Positions 49,293-58,159 of a DNA stretch of 64,000 nt are shown piece after piece (the first letter of the stretch is position 1; each line of letters opens with the position of its first letter). Below the pieces are notes generated by a model. The model was not told the DNA's origin and made no database searches. It saw only the letters and a program-made list of their open reading frames with translations. The stretch lies in NCBI RefSeq assembly GCF_000422325.1, contig NZ_AULO01000009.1, positions 186,001-250,000 on the forward strand. The letters are read 5' to 3'. The position numbers and the translations under genes are program-made. The DNA is from Marinospirillum minutulum DSM 6287 (GTDB lineage Bacteria > Pseudomonadota > Gammaproteobacteria > Pseudomonadales > Halomonadaceae).

Positions 49293-50431
49293 TGGCTGAA
49301 AACAAAGATGGTCAAGAAAAAACAGAAGAACCCACGTCGAAACGTAAAGAAGAATCACGGCGCGATGGCGAGGTTGCCCGCTCAAAAGAATTAACCACAG
49401 CTGCCTTATTAATTGCCAGTGGTTTTGCGCTGCTAATTTTTGGTCAGTGGATGGGTGCTAAGGCTTTAGAATTATTCGCTTTCAATTTTGATTTAACTCG
49501 TTTTGATGTCACTAGCCATGATGCCATGTTTACCCATTTTAGTGGTTCAGTTTGGCGTGCGCTTGGAGTAGCGTTACCGCTACTAATTGTATTGTTTCTA
49601 GTAGGTGCCTTCTCACAAATTGTCATTGGTGGTTGGAACTTTACTGGTAAAGCATTGATACCTAAATTTAATAAATTAAATCCAATTTCTGGTATTAAGC
49701 GTATTTTTTCTAAAAACTCCCTAGTTGAGTTTGTTAAGTCTGTTGCCAAAGTAGCCTTAGTGGCTGGGGTATCTTTTGTTATTATTTGGGGCTTAAGAGG
49801 TGAGTTTGCAGCCTTGGGTGCTATGCCGCTAAAGTCTGCTATAGCTAAAGGTAGCTACTTAATTATTTGGTCTTTTTTGGCTATCAGTGCCTCATTAATT
49901 GTTGTGGTGTTAATTGATGTGCCTTGGCAGCTACATCAACACAATGAAAAACTAAAAATGACCCTTCAGGAAGTAAAAGACGAGTTTAAAAACACTGAAG
50001 GTAAGCCAGAGGTTAAAAGTCGTATTCGCCGTATGCAAATGGAAATGGCACAAAGGCGTATGATGTCAGATGTTCCTGATGCAGATGTTATTATTACTAA
50101 CCCAACTCACTATGCTGTGGCGTTGAAGTATGATGAGTCGGGTAATGCTGCTCCCAGCGTATTAGCTAAGGGTAGCGATCATTTAGCTGCAAAAATTAGA
50201 GAAATAGCTGATCATTATCAGATCCCGGTGTTACAGTTGCCACCCTTGACTCGGGCAATTTATTACTCAACTGAGATAGGCGAAGAAATACCCCAAGCGC
50301 TCTATATGGCAGTTGCTCAGGTATTAGCTTACGTTTTCCAAATGAAACAACATAAAGCAGGTAAAGCGAAGAAGCCCAGTAAAGTAACCCAGGTAGAAGT
50401 ACCACCCGATTTAGACCCGGGTGAGGGCTAA
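49292..50431 (+). CDS. flhB: Flagellar export switch protein FlhB
   Basis: 379 residues. The N-terminal charged region ends the first 30 residues (EEPTSKRKEESRRDGEVARS), four transmembrane helices follow, and the cytoplasmic switch domain has the autocleavage motif NPTH in VIITNPTHYAVALKYDE. Cleavage between Asn and Pro permits the change from rod/hook to filament export after contact with FliK. Full length. Confidence 0.97.
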   Translation: MAENKDGQEKTEEPTSKRKEESRRDGEVARSKELTTAALLIASGFALLIFGQWMGAKALELFAFNFDLTRFDVTSHDAMFTHFSGSVWRALGVALPLLIVLFLVGAFSQIVIGGWNFTGKALIPKFNKLNPISGIKRIFSKNSLVEFVKSVAKVALVAGVSFVIIWGLRGEFAALGAMPLKSAIAKGSYLIIWSFLAISASLIVVVLIDVPWQLHQHNEKLKMTLQEVKDEFKNTEGKPEVKSRIRRMQMEMAQRRMMSDVPDADVIITNPTHYAVALKYDESGNAAPSVLAKGSDHLAAKIREIADHYQIPVLQLPPLTRAIYYSTEIGEEIPQALYMAVAQVLAYVFQMKQHKAGKAKKPSKVTQVEVPPDLDPGEG

Positions 50432-50476
50432 CTTACAAAACTACTAATTATGGATATATTCCATGAGTTTATTTCA

Positions 50477-50492
50477 TGGACAGATCTTGGCA
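50477..50492 (+). promoter_or_regulatory. Possible sigma-54 promoter before flhA
   Basis: TGGACAGATCTTGGCA has GG and GC separated by 10 bases, as required for RpoN, and lies about 60 bases before the flhA ATG in the 118-base gap after flhB. It departs from the consensus at several of the less conserved positions. A separate sigma-54 promoter for flhA is usual in Pseudomonas and Vibrio. Confidence 0.35.
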
Positions 50493-50549
50493 TACTTCTG
50501 CGGCGGCAGTATCAGGGTGCCTGACATTTGTGTGCTAACCAGGTGATGC

Positions 50550-52670
50550 ATGGATCGAACTCAGTTTCAAAACCACTTACGTACTCTAGTCCAAAGCCAA
50601 GTAGGTATTCCTATTTTGCTTTTAAGCTTGCTTGGCATGATGACTCTGCCGATGCCGGTTTTTTTATTGGACGTGTTTTTTACCTTCAATATTGCTTTTG
50701 CAATCGTGATATTGCTGGTTGCCGTTTATGCTATGCGGCCCCTTGATTTTGCTGTCTTCCCCACTATTTTGCTGGTTGCAACCCTGTTACGTTTGGCACT
50801 TAACGTTGCCTCTACGCGTATTGTTTTACTTAATGGTCATGAAGGTGGCGATGCTGCTGGTAAGGTTATTGAGGCCTTTGGGGCAGTTTTAATTGGTGGT
50901 AACTACATAGTGGGCGCCATAGTGTTTATGATCTTAATGATTATTAACTTTGTGGTTATTACCAAGGGTGCGGGGCGTATTTCTGAAGTAAGTGCACGCT
51001 TTACTCTTGATGCTATGCCTGGTAAACAAATGGCAATAGATGCCGACCTTAATGCGGGTTTAATTGACCAAGAAGAAGCTAAGCAGCGACGTGAAGACAT
51101 AGCTTCTGAAGCTGACTTCTATGGTTCCATGGATGGTGCGAGTAAGTTTGTTCGCGGTGATGCTGTTGCCGGTATCATGATTCTGGTTATTAACGTGGTT
51201 GGTGGTCTGCTTATAGGTATGTTCCAGCACGATCTAACCTTTGCGCTGGCAGCAGAACGTTATGTTTTGTTAACCATAGGTGATGGTTTAGTAGCGCAAA
51301 TTCCCTCCTTAATGCTTTCAGTTGCTGCTGCCATAATGGTAACGCGAGTTAATTCAACTCAAAATCTTTCTACGCAAATTTCTACCCAGATGTTTGGTAC
51401 ACCTAAAGCCTTGGCAGTTGCTGCCGTACTTATGGTGATTATGGGGCTTATTCCGGGTATGCCGCATGTGGCATTTTTAGGGTTGGCGGCTATAGCCGGT
51501 GGTGGAGCTTTCTTAATATTTCGTATGCAACAAAAACAATTGGCTGAAGAAGCGGCGGCTGCACAGGTGGCAAACCAGCTACCCATGACGCCTGACCCTG
51601 ATGTGGTCGACCAAAAAGAACTGAATTGGCAAGATGTTGCTCCTGTTGATCTGCTTGGGTTAGAGGTAGGCTACCGACTGATTCCTTTAGTGGATAAAAC
51701 TCAGGGTGGACAACTTCTTGGGCGTATTAAAGGTATACGTAAAAAGCTATCCCAAGACCTAGGCTTTTTAATGCCCTCAGTGCACATACGTGACAACCTA
51801 GATTTAACACCTAATAGTTACCGTATTATTCTTAAAGGGGTGGCTGTAGGTGAAGCAGAGGTTCACCCAGAAAGAGAAATGGCGATTAACCCTGGCCAAG
51901 TTTATGGACCTATTAATGGTATAAAAGGACGTGATCCTGCTTTTGGTTTAGAGGCAGTGTGGATAAATTCCAGCCAGCGTGAAGAAGCTCAAACCCTTGG
52001 TTATACTGTGGTTGATGCCAGTACAGTTATAGCAACTCAGCTTAACCAGATAATGCATGATTTTGCACATGAGTTAATTGGCCACGATGATGTGCATAAG
52101 ATGCTTGATATGTTGGCGCAAACGGCACCTAAACTTTCTGAGCAGCTAGTGCCGGAGAGTGTTACTCTATCTATCTTACTGAAAGTGTTGCAAAACTTGT
52201 TGACTGAACAGGTTCCAGTTAGAGATTTTAGGTCAATTGCGCAGTCTTTGGTTGAGGCGGCTCATACAACACGTGATCCAGTGCAGCTAACTTCAGCAGT
52301 ACGTGTAGCCTTGTCGCGCTCAATTGTACAAGCCATTACTGGCCCAAGTGAGCACCTAGCAGTAATTACGCTAGAACCCCAGCTAGAGCAGTTGCTACTT
52401 AAAAGTGTGCAGCAGGCAGCACAGCAGGGTGGCGAAACTGACCAGTTAATACTTGAGCCAGCGATGGCAGAAAAATTACAGCAATCTTTAAGTGAGGTTG
52501 CTCAGCAACAAGAAATGGCAGGTAATCCTGCCGTGTTGGTAACAGCTGCACCCGTTAGGCCAGTTATGGCTAGGTTTGTACGCTATGGTATTCAGAATGT
52601 TCACGTTTTGTCTTACCAAGAAATACCTGATAATAAACAAATTACTATCGTGGCAACTATAGGTCAGTAG
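50550..52670 (+). CDS. flhA: Flagellar export gate protein FlhA
   Basis: 706 residues. The N-terminal half has about eight transmembrane helices and the FHIPEP-family stretches NVASTRIVLLNGHEG and FVVITKGAGRISEVSARFTLDA (in parts), with GKQMAIDADLNAGLI. The C-terminal cytoplasmic domain forms the nonameric ring that receives chaperone-substrate complexes. Full length. First gene of the flhA-flhF-fliA-che run. Confidence 0.97.
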   Translation: MDRTQFQNHLRTLVQSQVGIPILLLSLLGMMTLPMPVFLLDVFFTFNIAFAIVILLVAVYAMRPLDFAVFPTILLVATLLRLALNVASTRIVLLNGHEGGDAAGKVIEAFGAVLIGGNYIVGAIVFMILMIINFVVITKGAGRISEVSARFTLDAMPGKQMAIDADLNAGLIDQEEAKQRREDIASEADFYGSMDGASKFVRGDAVAGIMILVINVVGGLLIGMFQHDLTFALAAERYVLLTIGDGLVAQIPSLMLSVAAAIMVTRVNSTQNLSTQISTQMFGTPKALAVAAVLMVIMGLIPGMPHVAFLGLAAIAGGGAFLIFRMQQKQLAEEAAAAQVANQLPMTPDPDVVDQKELNWQDVAPVDLLGLEVGYRLIPLVDKTQGGQLLGRIKGIRKKLSQDLGFLMPSVHIRDNLDLTPNSYRIILKGVAVGEAEVHPEREMAINPGQVYGPINGIKGRDPAFGLEAVWINSSQREEAQTLGYTVVDASTVIATQLNQIMHDFAHELIGHDDVHKMLDMLAQTAPKLSEQLVPESVTLSILLKVLQNLLTEQVPVRDFRSIAQSLVEAAHTTRDPVQLTSAVRVALSRSIVQAITGPSEHLAVITLEPQLEQLLLKSVQQAAQQGGETDQLILEPAMAEKLQQSLSEVAQQQEMAGNPAVLVTAAPVRPVMARFVRYGIQNVHVLSYQEIPDNKQITIVATIGQ

Positions 52671-52702
52671 GTGGTAAAAGTGCGGGCAAAAGAGGTTTAT
52701 TA

Positions 52703-53980
52703 ATGAGGGTAAAACGCTTTTTTGGTGCTGATTCTCGGCAGGCAATGCGCCAAGTTCGTGATGAGCTAGGCGATGATGCTGTTATCCTCTCTAATAAAAA
52801 AGTAGATAACGGCGTAGAAATTGTTTGTGCGCTAGATTATGACGGTGATGCTAGCCCGCGAAACCTAGCTGATGCACTTAAAAATGCTGACCAAGGTGAA
52901 GCCTTGCAGCGAGAATTAGATGAGGCGCGTCAACGTATTTTGTCTGGCGCAAGTTTTGATACAGGTGGTGAAAACGCTTTTCAGCGTAAGGCGCGTGTAC
53001 GTCAGCTAGGTGCTTTGTCAGACGGCTATAACGATGGCATGGCTGATAATTTTTCTAGCTACGAAGATTTCTCGCCACCTGCACGGGCTAGTAGTTCTGG
53101 TAGTGACCAAGCAATACAAGCCATGCAGTCAGAAATTCAAAGTTTGCGTGACTTGCTCAAAGAGCAAATGCGCGAACAGGATTCTTACAGGAATCCAGCA
53201 GAAGCTTTGGTGCGTAATCGATTATTAATGGCAGGTTTTAGTGACTCTTATATTAAACGCTTGCTAAAATTAGTTAAAATTAACCCTGATAGCGACAATA
53301 AAACAGCCTGGCAACAGGTGTTAGATCGTTTAAAGGGTGAAGTTCAAACGCTAGACGAAGAATTTATTGATAAAGGCGGAGTAGTTGCTTTATTGGGGCC
53401 AACGGGTGTAGGCAAAACAACCACCATAAGTAAGCTTGCTGCACGCTATGTGTTAAAGCATGGTGCAGATGGTTTAGCACTGGTTACAACGGATTGTTAT
53501 CGAATTGCAGCTTATGAGCAATTACGTACTGTAGGTCGTATACTAGGTGTTACTGTAAGGGTAGTGGATGAAAATAATTCGCTCGATATGACCCTTAAAT
53601 CTTTGCGTGGCAAAAGCCTTGTATTGATTGATACAGCAGGATTAAATGTGCGTGACCCTAACTTGCAGACACAGGTTAACCTGTTAGCTTCAACACAGGC
53701 ACGTATAAGGCGCTTTTTAGTTTTGCCGACAACTAGTCAGGCAAGAGTTCTACTTGATACCTATGAAGCTTACCGAGAGGCAGGCTTAAATGGGTGTATA
53801 TTAACCAAGTTAGATGAAGCCATGCATCTAGGTGAAGTGTTAGGCTTGGTGCTAGAAAAAAGACTTCCGGTCAGTTACCTCACTAATGGTCAGAAGATAC
53901 CGGATGACGTACAGCTAGCAAGCCCTACATCCATACTGGCAAGATTTGTTAGAGATGTAGAACGAAGTGAAGAAACCTAG
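52703..53980 (+). CDS. flhF: Flagellar placement GTPase FlhF
   Basis: 425 residues. An SRP-type GTPase that places the flagellum at the cell pole. The N-terminal segment VKRFFGADSRQAMRQVRDELG is the basic/B domain. The NG domain follows: P-loop LLGPTGVGKTTTISKLA, TTDCYRIAAYEQL, LIDTAGLNVRDP and the TKLDEA guanine motif. The usual partner and antagonist gene flhG (fleN) is absent: fliA begins 22 bases after the flhF stop. Confidence 0.96.
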   Translation: MRVKRFFGADSRQAMRQVRDELGDDAVILSNKKVDNGVEIVCALDYDGDASPRNLADALKNADQGEALQRELDEARQRILSGASFDTGGENAFQRKARVRQLGALSDGYNDGMADNFSSYEDFSPPARASSSGSDQAIQAMQSEIQSLRDLLKEQMREQDSYRNPAEALVRNRLLMAGFSDSYIKRLLKLVKINPDSDNKTAWQQVLDRLKGEVQTLDEEFIDKGGVVALLGPTGVGKTTTISKLAARYVLKHGADGLALVTTDCYRIAAYEQLRTVGRILGVTVRVVDENNSLDMTLKSLRGKSLVLIDTAGLNVRDPNLQTQVNLLASTQARIRRFLVLPTTSQARVLLDTYEAYREAGLNGCILTKLDEAMHLGEVLGLVLEKRLPVSYLTNGQKIPDDVQLASPTSILARFVRDVERSEET

Positions 53981-54002
53981 GGACAGTTAGTGAGCTTAAT
54001 AA

Positions 54003-54740
54003 ATGACAGCAACCAAGGGTCTTAGTCTTTACTCCCGCAACCAACAGCTTGCAGATGCAAGGTTGCTAGAGAAGCATTCGCTTTTGGTGCGCAAAATTGG
54101 CTACCATTTATTAGGGCGTTTGCCTGCTACAGTGGAGTTAGACGATTTACTGCAAGCCGGTTCAATGGGGTTAATTGAAGCGTCACGTAACTTTGATGCT
54201 GAAAAAGGCGCTAGCTTTGAAACCTTCGCCTCTATACGTATTAGAGGTGCCATGCTTGATGAAGTGCGTCGACAAGACTGGGTGCCTAGATCAGTCCACA
54301 AAAACAGTCGTCGAGTAACTGAAGCGGTAAGGACAATAGAAGGTCGCACAGGGCGGGATGCTCAAGATCATGAAATAGCCGAAGAAATGGGTGTTTCACT
54401 TAAAGAATATAACCAGTATCTAGCTGATACTGCAGGTTCAAGGTTATTTAGTTTTGAAGAAATAAATAGCCAGGAAGACTCAGCCTATGAGGTGCCCGAT
54501 CAAAATGCGGAAGAACCTTATGCTGAAGTACAAGAATCACGGTTTCAGGAATCGTTGGCAGATGCAATTTCAGCTTTGCCTGAGCGTGAACAAATGGTAC
54601 TTTCTCTGTACTATAACGAAGAACTGAATCTGAAAGAGATAGGTGCCATTCTAAATGTGAGTGAGTCCCGAGTCAGTCAGATTCTTAGTCAAGCTGCAGC
54701 GCGGTTGCGCGGAAGGCTTGCCGACTGGAAAAATGTATAG
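54003..54740 (+). CDS. fliA: Flagellar sigma factor FliA (sigma-28)
   Basis: 245 residues. It transcribes late flagellar and chemotaxis genes. Region 2 is LVRKIGYHLLGRLPATVELDDLLQAGSMGLIEA (in parts), with FETFASIRIRGAMLDEVRRQDWVPRSV; region 4 is EREQMVLSLYYNEELNLKEIGAILNVSESRVSQI (in parts). The RBS is weak (an AGGGA is about 20 bases upstream), which suggests coupling to flhF translation. FlgM, its inhibitor, is not in the window. Confidence 0.97.
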   Translation: MTATKGLSLYSRNQQLADARLLEKHSLLVRKIGYHLLGRLPATVELDDLLQAGSMGLIEASRNFDAEKGASFETFASIRIRGAMLDEVRRQDWVPRSVHKNSRRVTEAVRTIEGRTGRDAQDHEIAEEMGVSLKEYNQYLADTAGSRLFSFEEINSQEDSAYEVPDQNAEEPYAEVQESRFQESLADAISALPEREQMVLSLYYNEELNLKEIGAILNVSESRVSQILSQAAARLRGRLADWKNV

Positions 54741-54809
54741 CATGCCTCTCTTCAGGTGTTGTTCTACTAATATCATTACCGCTGTTTGCAAGGTTTAACG
54801 GAGGTTGCC

Positions 54810-55196
54810 TTGAATAAAGATATGAAGATTCTCATTGTCGACGATTTTGCTACTATGAGAAGGATCATAAAAAACTTGCTTCGTGATTTGGGTTTTAATA
54901 ACACACATGAAGCAGATGACGGTCTTACAGCGATACCCATGCTGAATGCCGGTAACTATGATTTTTTAGTAACTGATTGGAATATGCCAGGTATGACAGG
55001 TTTCGACTTGTTAAAGCATGTGCGTGCCGATCCAGACTTGAAAGATTTACCAATTCTAATGGTTACTGCTGAGTCTAAGCGTGAGCAAATTGTTGCAGCA
55101 GCGCAGGCTGGTGTTAATGGTTATATTGTGAAGCCTTTTACTGCAGCTGTTCTAAAGGAAAAGATTGAGAAAATCTTTGAGCGCATCCAAAAATAA
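54810..55196 (+). CDS. cheY: Chemotaxis response regulator CheY
   Basis: 128 residues from the TTG at 54810, which lies 5 bases after GGAGG; the ATG at 54822 would be 17 bases away from that RBS and the frame to 54786 lacks an RBS. Single receiver domain: acidic pair in [11 protein letters not shown], phospho-acceptor in [10 protein letters not shown], Thr/Ser switch in MVTAES, and Lys in YIVKPF. Phospho-CheY binds FliM and FliN to change rotation. Confidence 0.95.
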   Translation: MNKDMKILIVDDFATMRRIIKNLLRDLGFNNTHEADDGLTAIPMLNAGNYDFLVTDWNMPGMTGFDLLKHVRADPDLKDLPILMVTAESKREQIVAAAQAGVNGYIVKPFTAAVLKEKIEKIFERIQK

Positions 55197-55234
55197 TGGC
55201 TTTTCATCATTTATTATAGAGCCAAGGTAGATGC

Positions 55235-56023
55235 ATATCTGAACAAAGCGAAGTACCGGAAAGTTTTGAAGAGTTATTGCGCAATACAACCAGTGAGCTG
55301 GTTGATAAAATTGAGCAGGGTGCTCTGGCCGATGCTGTTAACTTGTTACAGACCATCAACGATGCGCGTAATAGAGACTTGTATCAGCAGGTAGGGCAGT
55401 TAACACGCGCCCTGCACGATGCTATCAGAGATTTTCATGTTGATACTCGTGCAGCAGTTGATCAGGATAAAACACTTTCTGAGATGGCTGATGCCACTGA
55501 TCGTCTTAACTATGTAATTAACCTTACCCAAAATGCTGCCAATCGCACTATGGATAAGGTAGAAGAGTGTTTACCTATTGTAAGTGAACTAGGTAAAGAA
55601 GCCGCTTTATTGCGTAATGAGTGGGGACGTCTGATTCGTCGTGAAATGAAACCACAGGAATTCCGAGACCTGTATCGGCGCATTGATACCTTTTTGGTAG
55701 AAACTGAACGACAGACGGATGTGCTTAGTGGTAACTTTAGTGAGATCACTTTAGCGCAGGATTACCAAGACCTAACAGGTCAAGTCGTAAAAAAAGTAAT
55801 CACTCTGGTACATGAAGTAGAAGACAGTCTGGTTCATTTAGTTAAAATGGCTAGTCAAGTGGATAGAATAACGGGTATCCAACCTAAGGATACTGATAAA
55901 AACACTGAGATTATCGACAAGCAGATTCCCGAAGGGCCTGTAGTCAATGCAGAGAAACGCGGCGTTGATGTTGTATCAGGACAGGATGAAGTTGATGATC
56001 TTCTCTCCAGTCTCGGGTTTTAA
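55235..56023 (+). CDS. cheZ: CheY-phosphate phosphatase CheZ, apparent AUA start
   Basis: The product is clearly CheZ: a long helical hairpin (ARNRDLYQQVGQLTRALHDAIRDF), the active-site region ITLAQDYQDLTGQVVKKV with catalytic Asp and Gln, and the C-terminal CheY-binding tail DEVDDLLSSLGF. The start is unusual. The first canonical start in frame is TTG at 55277 (248 aa), but upstream codons to 55235 continue family-like sequence (SEQSEVPESFEELLRNTT). An ATA at 55235 has AAGG 7 bases before it, giving 262 residues, close to the Pseudomonas length. The ATG at 55231 is out of frame and stops after three codons. It follows cheY and precedes cheA. Confidence 0.9.
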   Translation: MSEQSEVPESFEELLRNTTSELVDKIEQGALADAVNLLQTINDARNRDLYQQVGQLTRALHDAIRDFHVDTRAAVDQDKTLSEMADATDRLNYVINLTQNAANRTMDKVEECLPIVSELGKEAALLRNEWGRLIRREMKPQEFRDLYRRIDTFLVETERQTDVLSGNFSEITLAQDYQDLTGQVVKKVITLVHEVEDSLVHLVKMASQVDRITGIQPKDTDKNTEIIDKQIPEGPVVNAEKRGVDVVSGQDEVDDLLSSLGF

Positions 56024-56035
56024 AGGAGCCGATGG

Positions 56036-58129
56036 ATGAGTCTCGACGCAGATCAGGATATTCTGCAGGATTTCCTTGTAGAAGCTGGTGAAATCCTGGA
56101 ACTACTTTCAGAGCAGTTGGTGGATTTGGAGCAGTCTCCAAATGACCCTGACTTACTTAATGCTATTTTCCGTGGATTCCATACCGTAAAGGGTGGTGCT
56201 GGTTTTTTACAAATCACTCCCCTAGTCGAATGCTGTCATAACGCTGAAAACGTATTTGATACGCTTAGAAAAAATCAACGCCAGGTTACACCTGAATTAA
56301 TGGATACAGTGCTTAGTGCGCTAGATGCTGTTAATGAGATGTTTGAAACAGTACGCTCGGATGAAATGCCTGGTGATGCTGACCCCGCCCTAATTGAAGC
56401 GCTTGCCTACTATGCTCAGCCAGAAGGTGAAGAGACAGGCAGTCCACCTAATGAAGAATCAGCAAGCCAAGAGGTAGGTTCAGCCAACGAAGCTGTTGAA
56501 GCTGCTGATGGCGACATTACCGATGCTGAGTTTGAAAGTTTACTTAATGCTTTAAGCCCTGAAGATCGTGCTGCGATGGAAAAAGAAGCGCAAGCACCTC
56601 AAGCCGCAGAACCCGCCACTAGCGATGAAATTACTGAAGATGAATTTGATGCCCTGCTAGATGAACTTCATGGCAAGGGTAAGGGTCCAGGCGTTGCACC
56701 AGCGAGTAAGCCTGAAACTAGCACTGCAGCAAGTGATGAAATTACAGAAGACGAATTTGATGCTTTGCTAGACCAGTTGCATGGTAAAGGCAAAGGTCCA
56801 GGTGTAGTTAAGTCGGAAGCTAAGCCTCAAGCCAAACCTGAGGCCAAACCTGAGGCCAAACCAGCCTCTAAAGCTGTAGCTACTAGCAAGCCAGCTGCAG
56901 CACCACCAGCAGTTGCTGCTAAGCCGCCAGCACGTAAAGAGGCTGTAGCCGATACGACGGTTCGTGTTGATACTTCGCGCCTTGATGAAATAATGAACAT
57001 GGTCGGTGAGTTGGTGCTAGTACGTAATCGCCTTGTTCGTTTAGGCTCTGACAGTGCCGATGCTGAGCTAGCAAAAGCAGTAGGTAACCTAGATGTAGTT
57101 ACTGCTGACTTGCAAAGTTCAGTAATGAAAACGCGTATGCAGCCCATTAAAAAGGTGTTTGGTCGCTTCCCAAGAATTATTCGCGATTTATCCCGCTCCA
57201 TGAAAAAAGAAATGGTTCTGGAAATGATCGGTGAAGATACCGACCTAGATAAAAACCTAGTAGAAGCGCTAGCCGACCCCTTGGTTCACTTAGTTCGTAA
57301 CTCTGCAGATCATGGTATAGAAATGCCAGATGTGCGTGAAAAAAATGGCAAAGATCGTGTAGGTAAGGTCATTCTATCTGCCGAGCAAGAAGGTGATCAT
57401 ATTCTGCTAACCATCGCTGATGATGGTGCTGGTATGGACCCTGAAGTGCTCAAACGTAAAGCAGTAGAAAAGGGTCAGTTAGATCAAGATGCAGCCGACC
57501 GACTCACCGATCAAGAAGCATTTAACTTAATTTTTGCAGCCGGTCTTACCACCAAAGAAGTTGCTTCAGATGTTTCTGGTCGTGGTGTAGGCATGGATGT
57601 TGTTAAAACAAAAATTTCGCAGCTTAACGGTACACTTAACGTTTGGTCTGAGTTAGGCAAGGGCAGTAAGATTATTATCAAGGTGCCGCTAACCCTTGCG
57701 ATTATGCCAACACTTATGATCAAGCTACAAGATCAAACTTTTGCGTTACCTTTGGTTAACGTCAATGAGATTTTCCAGTTAGATGTATCACGTGCAAACA
57801 AGATAGATGGTCATGAGGTCATTATTATCCGTGACCGAACCTTGCCACTCTTCTACCTACGCCGTTGGTTAGTTAGAGATCCTGCTAAACGCGAGATTTC
57901 TAAAGAAGAAATGAAAGAAGCACACGTAGTTGTGGTTGCTATAGGTAATCAGCAGGTAGGCTTTGTGGTTGATGACTTAATTGGTCAGGAAGAAGTGGTT
58001 ATTAAGCCCTTGGGCACTATGCTGCATGGCACCCCAGGTTTAGCTGGTGCAACCATAACTGGTGATGGCCGTATAGCTTTAATACTCGATATTCCGGGCT
58101 TGTTGAATCATTATACAGGTCGTCGCTGA
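56036..58129 (+). CDS. cheA: Chemotaxis histidine kinase CheA with repeated localisation motif
   Basis: 697 residues. P1 Hpt domain with phospho-His49 in FRGFHTVKGGAGFL. A long linker (about 130-300) follows, holding two strong copies of SDEITEDEFDALLD-x-LHGKGKGPGV (about 196-220 and 233-257) and one degenerate copy (DGDITDAEFESLLNAL, about 158-173), then a KPEAKPEAKP stretch. P3 dimerisation, the P4 kinase domain (HLVRNSADHGIE, DDGAGMDP, GRGVGMDVV) and P5 CheW-like domain complete it. In Vibrio the corresponding linker region (LID) binds ParP for polar placement, and parC/parP are encoded downstream here. RBS AAAGGAG. Confidence 0.96.
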   Translation: MSLDADQDILQDFLVEAGEILELLSEQLVDLEQSPNDPDLLNAIFRGFHTVKGGAGFLQITPLVECCHNAENVFDTLRKNQRQVTPELMDTVLSALDAVNEMFETVRSDEMPGDADPALIEALAYYAQPEGEETGSPPNEESASQEVGSANEAVEAADGDITDAEFESLLNALSPEDRAAMEKEAQAPQAAEPATSDEITEDEFDALLDELHGKGKGPGVAPASKPETSTAASDEITEDEFDALLDQLHGKGKGPGVVKSEAKPQAKPEAKPEAKPASKAVATSKPAAAPPAVAAKPPARKEAVADTTVRVDTSRLDEIMNMVGELVLVRNRLVRLGSDSADAELAKAVGNLDVVTADLQSSVMKTRMQPIKKVFGRFPRIIRDLSRSMKKEMVLEMIGEDTDLDKNLVEALADPLVHLVRNSADHGIEMPDVREKNGKDRVGKVILSAEQEGDHILLTIADDGAGMDPEVLKRKAVEKGQLDQDAADRLTDQEAFNLIFAAGLTTKEVASDVSGRGVGMDVVKTKISQLNGTLNVWSELGKGSKIIIKVPLTLAIMPTLMIKLQDQTFALPLVNVNEIFQLDVSRANKIDGHEVIIIRDRTLPLFYLRRWLVRDPAKREISKEEMKEAHVVVVAIGNQQVGFVVDDLIGQEEVVIKPLGTMLHGTPGLAGATITGDGRIALILDIPGLLNHYTGRR

Positions 58130-58159
58130 GTTGGTTATGAATAGGTTTGGGAGATAAAA

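Noticed and set aside
53960-54010. A degraded flhG remnant after flhF
   Set aside because: Only 22 bases lie between flhF and fliA; there is no room for a remnant.
55231-55242. ATG at 55231 as the cheZ start
   Set aside because: Out of frame with cheZ; it reaches a stop after three codons.
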